From Rubrivivax gelatinosus IL144 (GTDB lineage Bacteria > Pseudomonadota > Gammaproteobacteria > Burkholderiales > Burkholderiaceae_C), in contig NC_017075.1 in the NCBI RefSeq assembly GCF_000284255.1, positions 4,774,001 through 4,838,000 on the forward strand: DNA of 64,000 bases, read 5' to 3'. Each line of letters opens with the position of its first letter. Positions within the stretch are counted from its first letter, which is position 1. The notes beneath the pieces were generated by a model that had not been told where the DNA came from, did not search any database, and saw only the letters and a list, made by a program, of their open reading frames with translations. A program made the position numbers and the translations under genes. This document shows positions 15,008 through 25,574 of this stretch, piece by piece.

Positions 15008-17598
15008 GCCGCGGTCTTGCGTGCCGGCGCCTTCTTCGCCGGCGGCCGCGCGGCACGCGGCTCGAACTCGAAACCGACCTTGCCTTCCTTGGTGTCGTAG
15101 ACGAGGAAGGCCTTGAACTTGCGCTTGGTCTTGTTCGAGACGAAGTCCTCGAGCAGCTTGGTGCGGCCGGTGGTCAGCAGGCGCGTCATCTCCTCGTGCG
15201 TCACCGGCTGCTGCAGGATCACGGCGCCGCTCTTGAAGTCGCAGGTCGCGTGCGGGCCGACGGCGTGCTCGCAGACGTAGCTCGTGCCGTGCTCGTAGAC
15301 ATGGCTGCGGCACTTCGGGCACGGGCCCAGGCTCTGCTGGCCGCTGAAGTCCACCGGCTCGCCTTCGCCTTCGGCGGGCTTGTCGTCGTCGCCGAAGTCG
15401 AACTCCAGCTTCCAGTTGCCGATCTCCTCGTCGCGCACGATGCGCAGCTCGGCGCTGAACGGCCAGCCGGCCTTGGAACGGAAGCCTTCCAGCGGGCCCA
15501 GGCGCTTGTCGCGCAGCAGCGCGTCGGCCTCGGCGAGCTCGAAGGTGCGGCCGGCCGGCAGCTTGGTGATGCTGAAGCCGCAGCCGCTACCTTCGGGCGA
15601 ACCGGCGGCGCCGATGCAGGCGAAGCGGCGGTAGTTCTCCTTGACCACGCCGCCGCAGTTCGGGCAGGGCGAGGCCAGCGTCGCGTAGTCGCCGGGAATC
15701 GTGTCGCGGTCGTATTCCTTGGCCTTCTTGACGATGCGCTCGGCCATCTTGGCGATCTCGGCCATGAAGCGCTCGCGGCTCAGCTTGCCGTGCTCCATCT
15801 GCGACAGCTGGTACTCCCAGTTGCCGGTCAGCTCGGGCTTGGTCAGGTCCTCGATCGCCAGGCCGCGGAGCAGCGTCATCAGCTGGAAGGCCTTGGCGGT
15901 GGGCACCAGCTCGCGGCCTTCACGCAGCATGTACTTCTCGAGGATCAGGCCTTCGATGATCGCGGCGCGCGTCGCCGGCGTGCCCAGGCCCTTCTCGGCC
16001 ATGGCCTGGCGCAGCTCGTCGTCGTCGATCAGCTTGCCCGCGCCTTCCATCGCCGACAGCAGCGTCGCTTCGGTGTAGCGCGCCGGCGGCTTGGTCTTCA
16101 GCTGTTTGACGTCCACGCCCTCGGTGCGCACGGTCTCGCCTTGCGTCACCGGCACCAGGTTGGCGTCCTCGTCCTGGGCTTCCTTGCCGTAGACCGCCAG
16201 CCAGCCCGGGTTGACCAGCACCTTGCCGTTGGTCTGGAAGTGGTGCGTCGCGCCGGCCGTCGCGACCTTGCTGATGCGCGTCGTGACCATGTACTCGGCC
16301 GCCGGATAGAACACGGCGATGAAGCGCTTGACGACCAGGTCGTAGAGCTTGGCCTCGATCTCGGTCAGGCTCTTCGGGGCCTGCAGCGTCGGGATGATGG
16401 CGAAGTGGTCCGAGACCTTGGTGTTGTCGAAGACACGCTTGGTGGGCTTCACGTAGCCGGCGTCCAGCCCCTTGCGCGCGTGCTGCGACAGCGCCGCCAG
16501 CGGGCCCGGCAGCTCTTCCTCGGCGAGCATCGCGAAGGTCTGCTTGACGACGGCCACGTAGTCCTCGGGCAGCGCGCGCGAGTCGGTCCGCGGGTAGGTC
16601 AGCACCTTGTGCTTTTCGTACAGCGCCTGGGCGATCGACAGCGTCGTCTTGGCCGAGAAACCGAAGCGCGAGTTGGCCTCGCGCTGCAGCGTCGTCAGGT
16701 CGTAGAGCAGCGGGCTGCTCTGCGAGCTGGGCTTGGCTTCCTCGGTGACGGTGGCCGGCTGGCCGCGCACGGCGGCGGCGATGGCCTGGGCGTCGGCCTC
16801 GTTCCACAGGCGGTCGGCACGCGCTTCGGCGTCGTCGGGGTTCTTCTTCCACTTCGGGTCGAACCACTTGCCCTCGTACTGCCCGGCCTGGGCGTCGAAG
16901 GCGGCGCGCACTTCCCAGTAGTCGCGTGCAACGTGCTTGCGGATCTTCTCCTCGCGCTCGACGACGATCGACAGCGTCGGCGTCTGCACCCGGCCCACCG
17001 TGGTGAGGAAGAAGCCGCCGTCGCGCGAGTTGAAGGCCGTCATCGCGCGCGTGCCGTTGATGCCGACCAGCCAGTCCGCCTCGGAACGGCTGCGCGCGGC
17101 GTCGGCCAGGCCCTGCATCTGCTCGTCGCTGCGCAGCTTGTCGAAGCCGTCGCGGATGGCCTGCGGCGTCATGCTCTGCAGCCACAGGCGGCGGATCGGC
17201 TTGGTGAAGGGCTTGCCGGCCGCGGCGTACTGGACGATCAGGCGGAAGATCAGCTCGCCTTCGCGCCCCGCGTCGCAGGCGTTGACGAGATCGGTGACGT
17301 CCTTGCGCTTGACCAGCTTGACCACCGCCGACAGCCGCGACTTGGACTTGTCGATCGGCGCCAGCTCGAAGTGCGGCGGCACCACCGGCAGATGGGCGAA
17401 GCTCCACTTGCCGCGCTTGACGTCGTAGGCCTCGGGAGCCTTGATCTCCACGAGGTGGCCGACCGCCGAGGTGACGACGTACTGGTCGTTCTCGAAATGG
17501 TCGGCGTGTTTCTCGAACTTGCCGGCGACCGGCGTCAGCGCACGCGCGATGTCCTGCGCGACGCTGGGCTTCTCCGCAATGATGAGAGTCTTGGTCAT
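15004..17598 (-). CDS. topB: DNA topoisomerase III (type IA)
   Basis: TopB relaxes and decatenates DNA through a 5'-phosphotyrosine link. This one has 864 residues, much longer than the 653-residue E. coli enzyme because of a C-terminal extension. The N-terminal Toprim domain begins TLIIAEKPSVAQDIARAL and includes the acidic ACDAGREGELIFR. The active-site Tyr is in VLTYPRTDSRAL. The C-terminal part holds a zinc ribbon (CPNCGGVVKEN...), a topoisomerase-tail segment and a second Cys-rich ribbon (CPKCRSHV), then a Lys/Ala-rich tail. The tail probably adds single-strand DNA binding. DUF167 follows with a 4-nt overlap; a SET-domain gene diverges 89 nt upstream. Confidence 0.96.
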   Translation of the reverse strand: MTKTLIIAEKPSVAQDIARALTPVAGKFEKHADHFENDQYVVTSAVGHLVEIKAPEAYDVKRGKWSFAHLPVVPPHFELAPIDKSKSRLSAVVKLVKRKDVTDLVNACDAGREGELIFRLIVQYAAAGKPFTKPIRRLWLQSMTPQAIRDGFDKLRSDEQMQGLADAARSRSEADWLVGINGTRAMTAFNSRDGGFFLTTVGRVQTPTLSIVVEREEKIRKHVARDYWEVRAAFDAQAGQYEGKWFDPKWKKNPDDAEARADRLWNEADAQAIAAAVRGQPATVTEEAKPSSQSSPLLYDLTTLQREANSRFGFSAKTTLSIAQALYEKHKVLTYPRTDSRALPEDYVAVVKQTFAMLAEEELPGPLAALSQHARKGLDAGYVKPTKRVFDNTKVSDHFAIIPTLQAPKSLTEIEAKLYDLVVKRFIAVFYPAAEYMVTTRISKVATAGATHHFQTNGKVLVNPGWLAVYGKEAQDEDANLVPVTQGETVRTEGVDVKQLKTKPPARYTEATLLSAMEGAGKLIDDDELRQAMAEKGLGTPATRAAIIEGLILEKYMLREGRELVPTAKAFQLMTLLRGLAIEDLTKPELTGNWEYQLSQMEHGKLSRERFMAEIAKMAERIVKKAKEYDRDTIPGDYATLASPCPNCGGVVKENYRRFACIGAAGSPEGSGCGFSITKLPAGRTFELAEADALLRDKRLGPLEGFRSKAGWPFSAELRIVRDEEIGNWKLEFDFGDDDKPAEGEGEPVDFSGQQSLGPCPKCRSHVYEHGTSYVCEHAVGPHATCDFKSGAVILQQPVTHEEMTRLLTTGRTKLLEDFVSNKTKRKFKAFLVYDTKEGKVGFEFEPRAARPPAKKAPARKTAA

Positions 17599-17687
17599 GT
17601 CTGCCTTGGCTCACGGCGAAGCAAGCCGTGCCTAAAATCCGCCGTCTTTCACGCGCACGCACACACGCGCGCGCCCCTGTAATTTCA

Positions 17688-18185
17688 ATGTACCCAATGA
17701 AGAAGACCGTGCAACCAGCGGCGCCAAGGGGCGATGCGCGACGCATCCAGGTGCGGCGCAGCGGCGTGCACGGCAAGGGGGTGTTCGCATTGCAGGCGAT
17801 CGCCGCCGGCACGCGTCTGATCGAATACAAAGGCGAGCTGATCGACTGGCCAGAAGCGCTGCGCCGCCACCCGCACGACCCGGCCCAGCCCAACCACACC
17901 TTCTACTTCCACGTCGACGACGGCCACGTGATCGACGCCAACGTCGGCGGCAACGCCTCGCGCTGGATCAACCACGCCTGCGACCCGAACTGCGAGGCCC
18001 AGCAGCTGGCCGACGGCCGCGTCTTCATCGACGCGCTGCGCGACATCGAAGCCGGCGAAGAGCTTTTCTACGACTACGGCCTGGTGATCGACGAGCGCTA
18101 CACCGCCAAGCTTAAGAAGGAATACGCCTGCCACTGCGGCAGCCCGAACTGCCGCGGCACGATGCTCGCGCCCAAGCGCCGCTGA
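17688..18185 (+). CDS. SET-domain protein-lysine methyltransferase
   Basis: This compact 165-residue SET-domain protein probably transfers methyl groups from SAM to lysines. The fold markers are in order: RRSGVHGKGVFALQAIAAGT (SET start), SRWINHACDPNCEA (the NHxxxPN SAM and knot motif), ELFYDYG (catalytic Tyr region) and a post-SET Cys cluster CHCGSPNCRGTML that can bind zinc. All key residues are present, so it should be active. Start codons at 17688 and 17697 are both possible. A TAAAAT box lies at 17633-17638. It sits 4 nt before birA and is probably co-transcribed with it. The target protein is unknown; free-standing SET proteins are uncommon in bacteria. Confidence 0.92.
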   Translation: MYPMKKTVQPAAPRGDARRIQVRRSGVHGKGVFALQAIAAGTRLIEYKGELIDWPEALRRHPHDPAQPNHTFYFHVDDGHVIDANVGGNASRWINHACDPNCEAQQLADGRVFIDALRDIEAGEELFYDYGLVIDERYTAKLKKEYACHCGSPNCRGTMLAPKRR

Positions 18186-18189
18186 GACC

Positions 18190-19113
18190 ATGGACGCCCC
18201 GGTGCCCACGCCATTTCACGCCGGCCAGGCCGAGCCGCTGCGCTGGGGTGCCGAGGAAGTCTGGCAACAGCTGCAGCCGCTGCTGCCCGGCGTCAGCGTC
18301 GAGGTCGTCGCGAGCACCGATTCCACCAACACCCGCCTGATCGAACGCGCCCGCGCCCAGGCCGGCCAGCGCGACGCGCCGGTCACGCGCCCGGGCGAGC
18401 TGCGCGGCTTCGGCGACCTGCCGCGGGCGCCCTACGGCCGCCGCGCCGGCGACACCGAGCCCTGCCTGCTGGTGGCCGAACACCAGACCGGCGGCCGCGG
18501 CCGCCTGGGCCGCGACTGGCTGGGTGCGGCGGGTGCGTCGCTGACCTTCTCGCTGTCGCTGCCGCTGGCGCCGCGCGACTGGTCGGGGCTGTCGCTGGCG
18601 GTCGGCGTCGCGCTCGCCGAGGCGCTGGACGTCGCGCCGCCGCGCATCGGGCTGAAGTGGCCCAACGACCTCTGGATCCTCGACGGCCCCGGCCGCGGCC
18701 GCAAGCTCGGCGGCATCCTGATCGAGACCGTGCCGGTCGGCCAGCGCCGCATGTGCATCGTCGGCGTCGGCCTGAACGTGCTGCCGCAGCCGGCCGAAGG
18801 CCTGACCCACGGCTACGCTTGCCTGCAGGAGCTCGACGGCGAGGCCAGCGCGCCGCGTGCGCTGGCCGCGGTGGCGGCGCCGCTGGTGCAGGCGCTGCTG
18901 CGTTTCGAGGCCCAGGGCTTCGCCGCCTTCCAGGCCGGCTTCGAACGCCGCGACCTGCTCGCCGGCCTGCCGGTGACGACCACCGGCCCCGAACCGCTGC
19001 ACGGCGTCGCCGAAGGCGTCGACGAACGCGGCGCGCTGCGCGTGCGCGCCGGCACGCTGCACACGCTGGTCAGCGGCGAGGTCAGCGTTCGCCTGCGGGA
19101 CGACACATGCTGA
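18190..19113 (+). CDS. birA: biotin--[acetyl-CoA-carboxylase] ligase
   Basis: BirA activates biotin with ATP and attaches it to the carboxylase carrier protein. The protein has 307 residues. It lacks the N-terminal winged helix of E. coli BirA, so it is a monofunctional class I ligase rather than a repressor. The catalytic biotin-binding loop is GGRGRLGRDW, preceded by AEHQTGG, and the conserved KWPNDLW segment follows; the C-terminal SH3-like cap includes GVAEGVDERGALRVR. It begins 4 nt after the SET gene and overlaps the SPOR gene by 7 nt. The N-terminal 35 residues are variable. Confidence 0.93.
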   Translation: MDAPVPTPFHAGQAEPLRWGAEEVWQQLQPLLPGVSVEVVASTDSTNTRLIERARAQAGQRDAPVTRPGELRGFGDLPRAPYGRRAGDTEPCLLVAEHQTGGRGRLGRDWLGAAGASLTFSLSLPLAPRDWSGLSLAVGVALAEALDVAPPRIGLKWPNDLWILDGPGRGRKLGGILIETVPVGQRRMCIVGVGLNVLPQPAEGLTHGYACLQELDGEASAPRALAAVAAPLVQALLRFEAQGFAAFQAGFERRDLLAGLPVTTTGPEPLHGVAEGVDERGALRVRAGTLHTLVSGEVSVRLRDDTC

Positions 19114-19754
19114 GGGCCCTGGCCGCCCTGCTGATCGGCGCCAACCTGCTGTTCTTCGCCTGGGCGCGGGGCTGGCTCGACCCCGCCGTGCCGCCACCGC
19201 AGCACGGCCAGCGCGAGCCGGCACGGCTGGCGGCGCAGATCCAGCCCGAGACGATCCGCATCGTCACGCCTCAGGCCGCCAGCGCCGCGGCGGCCAGCGT
19301 CGCCTGCGTCGAGGCCGGCCCGTTCAACGACGCCGACGCCGCCAGCGCCGAACAGGCGCTGATCGCCACCGGCCTGCCGGGCGACCTTTGGAAGCGGCGC
19401 GACCAGGCCCAGCCCTCGGTCTGGCTGGTCTACATCGGCCGCTTCCCCGACGGCGCCTCGATGCGCTCGCGCGCCGACGCGCTGCAGAAGCTGCGTGTGC
19501 CCTACGAGACGCTGGAGGCGCCGCCGGAGCTGGCCCCCGGCCTCGTGCTGTCGCGCCACGACTCGCGCGAAGACGCCGAACGCGGGCTCGCCGCCATCTC
19601 GACCAAAGGCGTGAAGACGGCCCGCGCCGTCGCCCTGCCGCCCCCGCCGCCGCAGCACTGGCTGCGGGTCGCGCGCGCCGACGCGACGTTGCAGGCGCGC
19701 CTGGCCGACGCGGCGCTGCCCGGCGGCACACGCTTTCACCGCTGCGCGCGCTGA
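19107..19754 (+). CDS. SPOR-domain membrane protein
   Basis: This 215-residue protein has one N-terminal membrane helix (LRALAALLIGANLLFFAWARG, residues 2-22) and a periplasmic tail. The part from about residue 100 to 175 (SVWLVYIGRFPDGASMRSRAD, LRVPYETL, VLSRHDSREDAERGLAAI) fits the SPOR fold, which binds denuded peptidoglycan glycan strands at division sites. The start overlaps the end of birA by 7 nt. This arrangement of birA with a SPOR-like gene recurs in related betaproteobacteria. A role in the cell envelope or division is likely but not shown. Confidence 0.75.
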   Translation: MLRALAALLIGANLLFFAWARGWLDPAVPPPQHGQREPARLAAQIQPETIRIVTPQAASAAAASVACVEAGPFNDADAASAEQALIATGLPGDLWKRRDQAQPSVWLVYIGRFPDGASMRSRADALQKLRVPYETLEAPPELAPGLVLSRHDSREDAERGLAAISTKGVKTARAVALPPPPPQHWLRVARADATLQARLADAALPGGTRFHRCAR

Positions 19755-19774
19755 ACTCGCGCCGGCCATGAAAA

Positions 19775-19795
19775 ACGGCCCCGCGTGGGGGCCGT
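19775..19795 (-). terminator. intrinsic terminator of gap
   Basis: The hairpin has arms ACGGCCCC (19775-19782) and GGGGCCGT (19788-19795). On the minus strand the second arm is followed by TTTTT, so it terminates the gap transcript 35 nt after its stop. On the plus strand only a weak cttc follows. Confidence 0.85.
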
Positions 19796-19829
19796 CTTCG
19801 AGTCCCGGCCGCAGCCGGGTTCAGGGTCT

Positions 19830-20939
<1,110 letters not shown>

Positions 20940-20995
20940 TCACGCGCCGCCCTGCAGGCGGTGGTGGGCAAAGGCGAACGGTGCCTGCCACCGGG

Positions 20996-23023
20996 TCAGC
21001 GGTCGAGCACCTTGCGCACGACCGCGGCGACGTTCTCCGGCGTGAAGCCGAAGAGCTTGAACAGCACGCCGGCCGGCGCGCTTTCGCCGTAGCGGTCGAG
21101 ACCGACGACGGCCGCGCAGCCGTACTTCCACCAGCCGTCGGTGACGCCGGCCTCGACGGCGATGCGCGGCAGCTTGGCCGGCAGCACCGAGAGCTTGTAC
21201 TCGACGCTCTGGCGGTCGAAGGTCGTCGTGCTGGGCATGCTCACGACACGCACCGCGATGCCGGCGGCGGCCAGCTGCGCCTGCGCGTGCAGCGCCAGCT
21301 GCACCTCGCTGCCGGTGGCGATGATCACCGCCTGCGGCGCCTTCTTCAGGCCCACCTCGGCCGGCTCGGCGAGCACGTAGGCGCCCTTGCCGATGTCTTC
21401 CAGCGTCGCCTTGGGCGCGTAGGGCAGGTTCTGGCGCGACAGCAGCAGCGCCGTCGGGCGGTCGGTGTTGCCGATCGCCACCGTCCAGGCCACCGTCGTC
21501 TCGGCGGTGTCGGCGGGGCGCCAGACGTCCAGGTTCGGGATCAGGCGCAGCGACGCGGCGTGCTCGACGCTCTGGTGCGTCGGGCCGTCTTCGCCCAGGC
21601 CGATCGAGTCGTGGGTGAAGACGTGCACGACACGCTGCTTCATCAGCGCGGCCATGCGGATCGCGTTGCGGCTGTAGTCGCTGAACGTGAGGAAGGTGCC
21701 GCCGTAGGGGATGAAGCCGCCGTGCAGCGCGACGCCGTTCATCACCGCCGCCATGCCGAACTCGCGCACGCCGTAGTTGATGTGGCGGCCGCCGTTGGCC
21801 GCGCCGTCGTCGCCGAAGCGCAGCGCCGGCGTCGAGCTGGTGTTGGTCAGGTTGGAGCCGGTCAGGTCGGCCGAGCCGCCGAGCAGCTCGGGCAGGGCCT
21901 TGGTGAAGGCTTCCAGGGCCAGCTGGCTGGCCTTGCGCGTGGCCACCGTCTCGGCCTTGTCGTGCGCGGCGATCGCGGCGTCGGCGGCGATGCGCGCGAA
22001 GCCGGCGGGCAGCTCGCCCTTCATGCGGCGCTCGTACTCGGCGGCCAGCTCGGGGAAGGCGCTGCGGTAGGCGGCGAAGGCCTTGTTCCAGGCGGCTTGC
22101 GCGGCGCTGCCGGTCTTGCGCGCGTCCCAGGCGGCGTAGGCGGTCTTGGGCACGACGAAGGGCTCGTGCTTCCAGCCCAGGCCTTCGCGCACCAGCGCGA
22201 TCTCGGCGGCGCCCAGCGGCTCGCCGTGCGCCTTGGAGGTGCCGGCGCGGTTGGGCGAGCCCTTGCCGATCGTCGTCTTGCAGATCACCAGCGTCGGCTT
22301 GGTGGCCGAGGCGCGGGCCTGGGTCAGCGCGGCGTCGACGGCGGCGACGTCATGGCCGTCGACCGGGCCGACGACGTTCCAGCCGTAGGCGTCGAAACGC
22401 TTGGCGACGTCGTCGACGTACCAGGGCGTGACCTGGCCGTCGATCGAGATGCCGTTGTCGTCGTACAGCGCGACCAGCTTGTTGAGCTTCCAGGCACCGG
22501 CCAGCGCGCAGGCCTCGTGGCTGATGCCTTCCATCAGGCAGCCGTCGCCGAGGAAGACGTAGGTGCGGTGGTCGACGATCTCGTGGCCCGGGCGGTTGAA
22601 CTGCTGGGCCAGCAGCTTCTCGGCCAGCGCCATGCCGACGGCGTTGGTGATGCCCTGGCCCAGCGGGCCGGTCGTCGTCTCGACACCCGGCGTGACGTCG
22701 ACTTCGGGGTGGCCCGGGGTCTTGCTGTGCAGCTGGCGGAAGTTGCGCAGCTCCTCGACGGGCAGGTCGTAGCCGGTCAGGTGCAGCAGCGCGTAGATCA
22801 GCATCGAGCCGTGGCCATTGCTGAGCACGAAACGGTCGCGCTCGGCCCACTTCGGGTCGGCCGGGTTGTGCTTGAGGTGGCGACCCCAGAGCGCGACGGC
22901 CATCTCGGCCATGCCCATCGGGGCGCCGGGGTGGCCGGAGTTGGCTTGCTGCACCGCGTCCATCGCGAGCGCGCGCACCGCGTTGGCCATCAGCGCGGTG
23001 TCAGGGGAGGAGGTCTTGGCCAT
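20996..23023 (-). CDS. tkt: transketolase
   Basis: Transketolase moves two-carbon ketol units between sugar phosphates using thiamine diphosphate. The product has 675 residues, the usual size. It begins with [20 protein letters not shown], the conserved first helix with the catalytic-site His-containing GHPGAPMG. The ThDP motif is [13 protein letters not shown]...DDNGISIDG. The middle domain has YGVREFGM and the conserved [14 protein letters not shown], which lines the substrate channel. The C-terminal domain includes [10 protein letters not shown]. It is divergent from murU with 78 nt between the genes. Confidence 0.96.
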   Translation of the reverse strand: MAKTSSPDTALMANAVRALAMDAVQQANSGHPGAPMGMAEMAVALWGRHLKHNPADPKWAERDRFVLSNGHGSMLIYALLHLTGYDLPVEELRNFRQLHSKTPGHPEVDVTPGVETTTGPLGQGITNAVGMALAEKLLAQQFNRPGHEIVDHRTYVFLGDGCLMEGISHEACALAGAWKLNKLVALYDDNGISIDGQVTPWYVDDVAKRFDAYGWNVVGPVDGHDVAAVDAALTQARASATKPTLVICKTTIGKGSPNRAGTSKAHGEPLGAAEIALVREGLGWKHEPFVVPKTAYAAWDARKTGSAAQAAWNKAFAAYRSAFPELAAEYERRMKGELPAGFARIAADAAIAAHDKAETVATRKASQLALEAFTKALPELLGGSADLTGSNLTNTSSTPALRFGDDGAANGGRHINYGVREFGMAAVMNGVALHGGFIPYGGTFLTFSDYSRNAIRMAALMKQRVVHVFTHDSIGLGEDGPTHQSVEHAASLRLIPNLDVWRPADTAETTVAWTVAIGNTDRPTALLLSRQNLPYAPKATLEDIGKGAYVLAEPAEVGLKKAPQAVIIATGSEVQLALHAQAQLAAAGIAVRVVSMPSTTTFDRQSVEYKLSVLPAKLPRIAVEAGVTDGWWKYGCAAVVGLDRYGESAPAGVLFKLFGFTPENVAAVVRKVLDR

Positions 23024-23087
23024 GCTGCGCCGGCGGCCTCGTGGGCGCCGTCGGGGGTGAAGAAAGCCTTGGATTCTAGGGCGCCCC

Positions 23088-23093
23088 TACACT
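23088..23093 (+). promoter_or_regulatory. -10 box (TACACT) of murU
   Basis: TACACT ends 8 nt before the murU ATG, giving a predicted leader of 0-2 nt. There is no Shine-Dalgarno in the space left. Confidence 0.45.
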
Positions 23094-23101
23094 GCCGCCC
23101 G

Positions 23102-23794
23102 ATGAGCGCCCGAGCCCTGATCCTCGCCGCCGGCCGCGGCGAGCGCATGCGACCGCTGACCGACACCACCCCGAAGCCGCTGCTGCCGGTGCGCGGCCGG
23201 CCGATGATCGAATGGCATCTGCTGGCGCTGGCGAAGGCCGGCGTGCGCGAGGTGGTCATCAACACCGCCTGGCTCGAAGAGCAGTTCCAGGCCGCGCTGG
23301 GCGACGGCTCGCGCTGGGGACTCACGATCCGCTGGTCGGCCGAAGGCGCGGCCTGGGGCGGCGCGCTGGAAACCGCCGGCGGCATCGCCACCGCGCTGCG
23401 CTGGCTGGCGCCGAACGGCGACGAAGCCTTCTGGGTCGTCTCGGGCGACATCGTCGCGCCGGACTTCGGCTTCGACGACGCCGACCGCCGCCGCTTCGAG
23501 GACAGCGGCGACCTGGGCCACCTCTGGCTGGTGCCCAACCCCGAGTTCAACGCCCGCGGCGACTTCGCGCTCGGCCCCGGCGGACGCCTGTCACGCGACG
23601 GCGAGCGCGCCTGGACCTACGCCAACCTGGCGCTGCTGCGCCCGGCGATCGTCGCCGGCATCGCGCCCGGCACACGCGCGCCGCTGGGCCCGGCGCTGTT
23701 CGCCGCCGCCGCGGCCGGCCGCCTTTCGGGCCAGGCCTGGCGCGGCGAGTGGCACAACGTCGGCACGCCGGCGCAGCTCGCGGCGCTGGGCTGA
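23102..23794 (+). CDS. murU: N-acetylmuramate alpha-1-phosphate uridylyltransferase (MurU-like nucleotidyltransferase)
   Basis: MurU makes UDP-MurNAc from UTP and MurNAc-1-phosphate in the cell-wall recycling route that bypasses de novo synthesis. The protein has 230 residues, the MurU length. The nucleotidyltransferase signature is RALILAAGRGERMRPLTD followed by TPKPLLPVRGRPMIEW; the metal-binding Asp is in VVSGDIVAPD; the end has GEWHNVGTPAQLAAL, typical of MurU. In pseudomonads murU sits beside the kinase gene amgK. Here the flanks are tkt and an aldo/keto reductase, so the kinase must be elsewhere or the substrate may be another sugar phosphate. Confidence 0.85.
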   Translation: MSARALILAAGRGERMRPLTDTTPKPLLPVRGRPMIEWHLLALAKAGVREVVINTAWLEEQFQAALGDGSRWGLTIRWSAEGAAWGGALETAGGIATALRWLAPNGDEAFWVVSGDIVAPDFGFDDADRRRFEDSGDLGHLWLVPNPEFNARGDFALGPGGRLSRDGERAWTYANLALLRPAIVAGIAPGTRAPLGPALFAAAAAGRLSGQAWRGEWHNVGTPAQLAALG

Positions 23795-23797
23795 CAG

Positions 23798-24781
23798 TCA
23801 GCGGTCGGCCAGCCCGGCGGTGACGGCGTCGATGCGCGCCATCACCTCGGGCGTCAGGCGCTCGACCAGCGCCATCGCACCCAGGTTGGCCTTCAGCTGG
23901 TCGACGCGCGAGGCGCCGGTGATGACGCTGCTGACGCGCGGGTTGCGGGCCACCCAGGCGATCGCCAGCTGGGCCAGCGTGCCACCCAGTTCGGCGGCGA
24001 TCGGTTCGAGCTTGGCGACGGCTTCGTTCTTGGCCGCGTCGGTCAGGCCGTCGCGCAGGAAGGCCATGTTCTCCAGCGCGCCGCGGCTGCCGGCGGGCAC
24101 GCCGCCGCGGTACTTGCCGGTCAGCAGGCCCGAGGCCAGCGGGCTCCAGGTCGTCAGGCCCAGGCCCAGGTCTTCGTAGAGGCGGGCGTACTCCTGCTCG
24201 ACGCGGCGGCGGTGGAACAGGTGGTACTGCGGCTGCTCGACCACCGGCTTGTGCCAGCCGTGGCGCTCGGCCAGTTCCCAGGCGGCGCGGATGTCGGCGG
24301 CGCTCCATTCGCTGGTGCCCCAGTACAGCGCCTTGCCCTGCACGATGAGGTCGTTCATCGCACGCGCCGTCTCCTCGATCGGCGTGTTCGGATCGGGGCG
24401 GTGGCAGTAGACGACGTCGATGAAGTCCAGGCCGAAGCGCTGGAGCGAGCCGTCGACCGCCTGCATCAGGTACTTGCGGTTCAGCGTGTCCTTGCGGTTG
24501 ACGGCATCGCCCGTGCGGTCCAGGCCCCAGAAGTACTTGCTGGTGACGACGTAGTTCAGGCGCGGCCAGGCCAGGCGGCGCAGCGCCTCGCCCATCACGA
24601 CCTCGCTCTGGCCGGCGGCGTAGACCTCGGCGTTGTCGAAGAAGTTGACGCCGGCGTCGTAGGCGGCGGCCATCATCTCGACGGCGGCGTCGACGTCGAC
24701 CTGGTTGTGGTACGTGACCCAGGAGCCCAGCGAGAGCGCGCTGACGCGCAGGCCAGAGCGGCCCAGACGGCGGTATTGCAT
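23798..24781 (-). CDS. aldo/keto reductase, Kv-beta-like
   Basis: This is an NADPH-dependent oxidoreductase with a TIM-barrel fold, 327 residues. The catalytic tetrad of the superfamily can be placed: Asp in FFDNAEVY with Tyr five residues later, Lys in VVTSKYFW, and His in VVYCHRPDP. The sequence [20 protein letters not shown] and the [10 protein letters not shown] region match the bacterial relatives of voltage-gated potassium-channel beta subunits, some of which reduce glyoxal and other carbonyls. The natural substrate is unknown. It converges on murU with only 3 nt between stop codons. Confidence 0.92.
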   Translation of the reverse strand: MQYRRLGRSGLRVSALSLGSWVTYHNQVDVDAAVEMMAAAYDAGVNFFDNAEVYAAGQSEVVMGEALRRLAWPRLNYVVTSKYFWGLDRTGDAVNRKDTLNRKYLMQAVDGSLQRFGLDFIDVVYCHRPDPNTPIEETARAMNDLIVQGKALYWGTSEWSAADIRAAWELAERHGWHKPVVEQPQYHLFHRRRVEQEYARLYEDLGLGLTTWSPLASGLLTGKYRGGVPAGSRGALENMAFLRDGLTDAAKNEAVAKLEPIAAELGGTLAQLAIAWVARNPRVSSVITGASRVDQLKANLGAMALVERLTPEVMARIDAVTAGLADR

Positions 24782-24860
24782 GTGTGAACCTGACGGATGA
24801 GAGGAATGCGGCCGATGCTAGTGGGTCGCTGCGGCGACAGCAGCGCCCGCGCCGGGCGGC

Positions 24861-24866
24861 CACAAT
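24861..24866 (+). promoter_or_regulatory. -10 box (CACAAT) of the histidine phosphatase gene
   Basis: CACAAT ends 7 nt before the ATG at 24874. It favours this ATG over upstream in-frame codons and predicts a leaderless mRNA. Confidence 0.45.
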
Positions 24867-24873
24867 CGGCGCG

Positions 24874-25542
24874 ATGGGAACGCTTTACCTCGTGCGCCAC
24901 GGCCAGGCCTCGTTCGGCGCCGACGACTACGACGTGCTCAGCGAACTGGGCCAGCGCCAGTGCCGCCAGCTGGGCATCTGGTTCCGCGAACGCGGCATCA
25001 CCTTCGACGCCGCCTTCCACGGTTCGCTCAAGCGCCAGCGCGCCTCCTACGAGGCGATCGCCGAGGGCCACGGCGCGGTGCCGCCGGCAGCGCTGCGGCC
25101 GCAGCTCGACGAGTACGACAGCCTGGCGCTGCTGAAGGCCGCACACCCCGAGCCGCTGCCGGCGGCCGACACGCCCGAGTCCTACCGCCGGTACTTCCAG
25201 CTGCTGCGCTCGGCGCTGGTGCGCTGGATGGCCGGCGAGATCGCGCCCGAGGGCATGCCGAGCTACGCCGACTGGCGCGCCGGCATCGTCGGCGTGCTCG
25301 ACGAGGTACAGCGCATCCAGGACGGCAACGTGCTGCTGGTGGCCAGCGGCGGGCCGATCTGCACCGCGCTCGGCCACCTGCTGCGCACGCCGCACGAGGT
25401 GACGATCGACCTCAACCTGCGCATCCGCAACAGCGCGCTGACCGAGGTCGCGATCACGCCGAAGCGGCTGATGCTGGTCGCCTTCAACCACCTGCCGCAC
25501 CTGGACCACCCCGAACGCCGGGACTGGGTGACCTCGACCTGA
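24874..25542 (+). CDS. histidine phosphatase family protein (phosphoglycerate-mutase-like)
   Basis: This 222-residue protein belongs to the branch 1 histidine phosphatases. The phospho-acceptor His is in YLVRHGQASFG (residues 5-15). The second catalytic region is VLLVASGGPICTALG, where the usual second His is replaced by Ser-Gly (typical SHG becomes SGG), so phosphatase chemistry may be altered. The conserved LSELGQRQ and FHGSLKRQRAS segments are present. The substrate is unknown. It is followed after 32 nt by a UbiH-type monooxygenase, which has its own -10-like box. Confidence 0.85.
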   Translation: MGTLYLVRHGQASFGADDYDVLSELGQRQCRQLGIWFRERGITFDAAFHGSLKRQRASYEAIAEGHGAVPPAALRPQLDEYDSLALLKAAHPEPLPAADTPESYRRYFQLLRSALVRWMAGEIAPEGMPSYADWRAGIVGVLDEVQRIQDGNVLLVASGGPICTALGHLLRTPHEVTIDLNLRIRNSALTEVAITPKRLMLVAFNHLPHLDHPERRDWVTST

Positions 25543-25562
25543 GCGGGCCCAAGCCGGACGGC

Positions 25563-25568
25563 GAGAAT
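25563..25568 (+). promoter_or_regulatory. -10 box (GAGAAT) of the UbiH-type gene
   Basis: GAGAAT ends 6 nt before the ATG at 25575. It matches the box-to-start spacing seen at other genes here, although the hexamer itself is a weaker fit. Confidence 0.35.
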
Positions 25569-25574
25569 CGGCCC

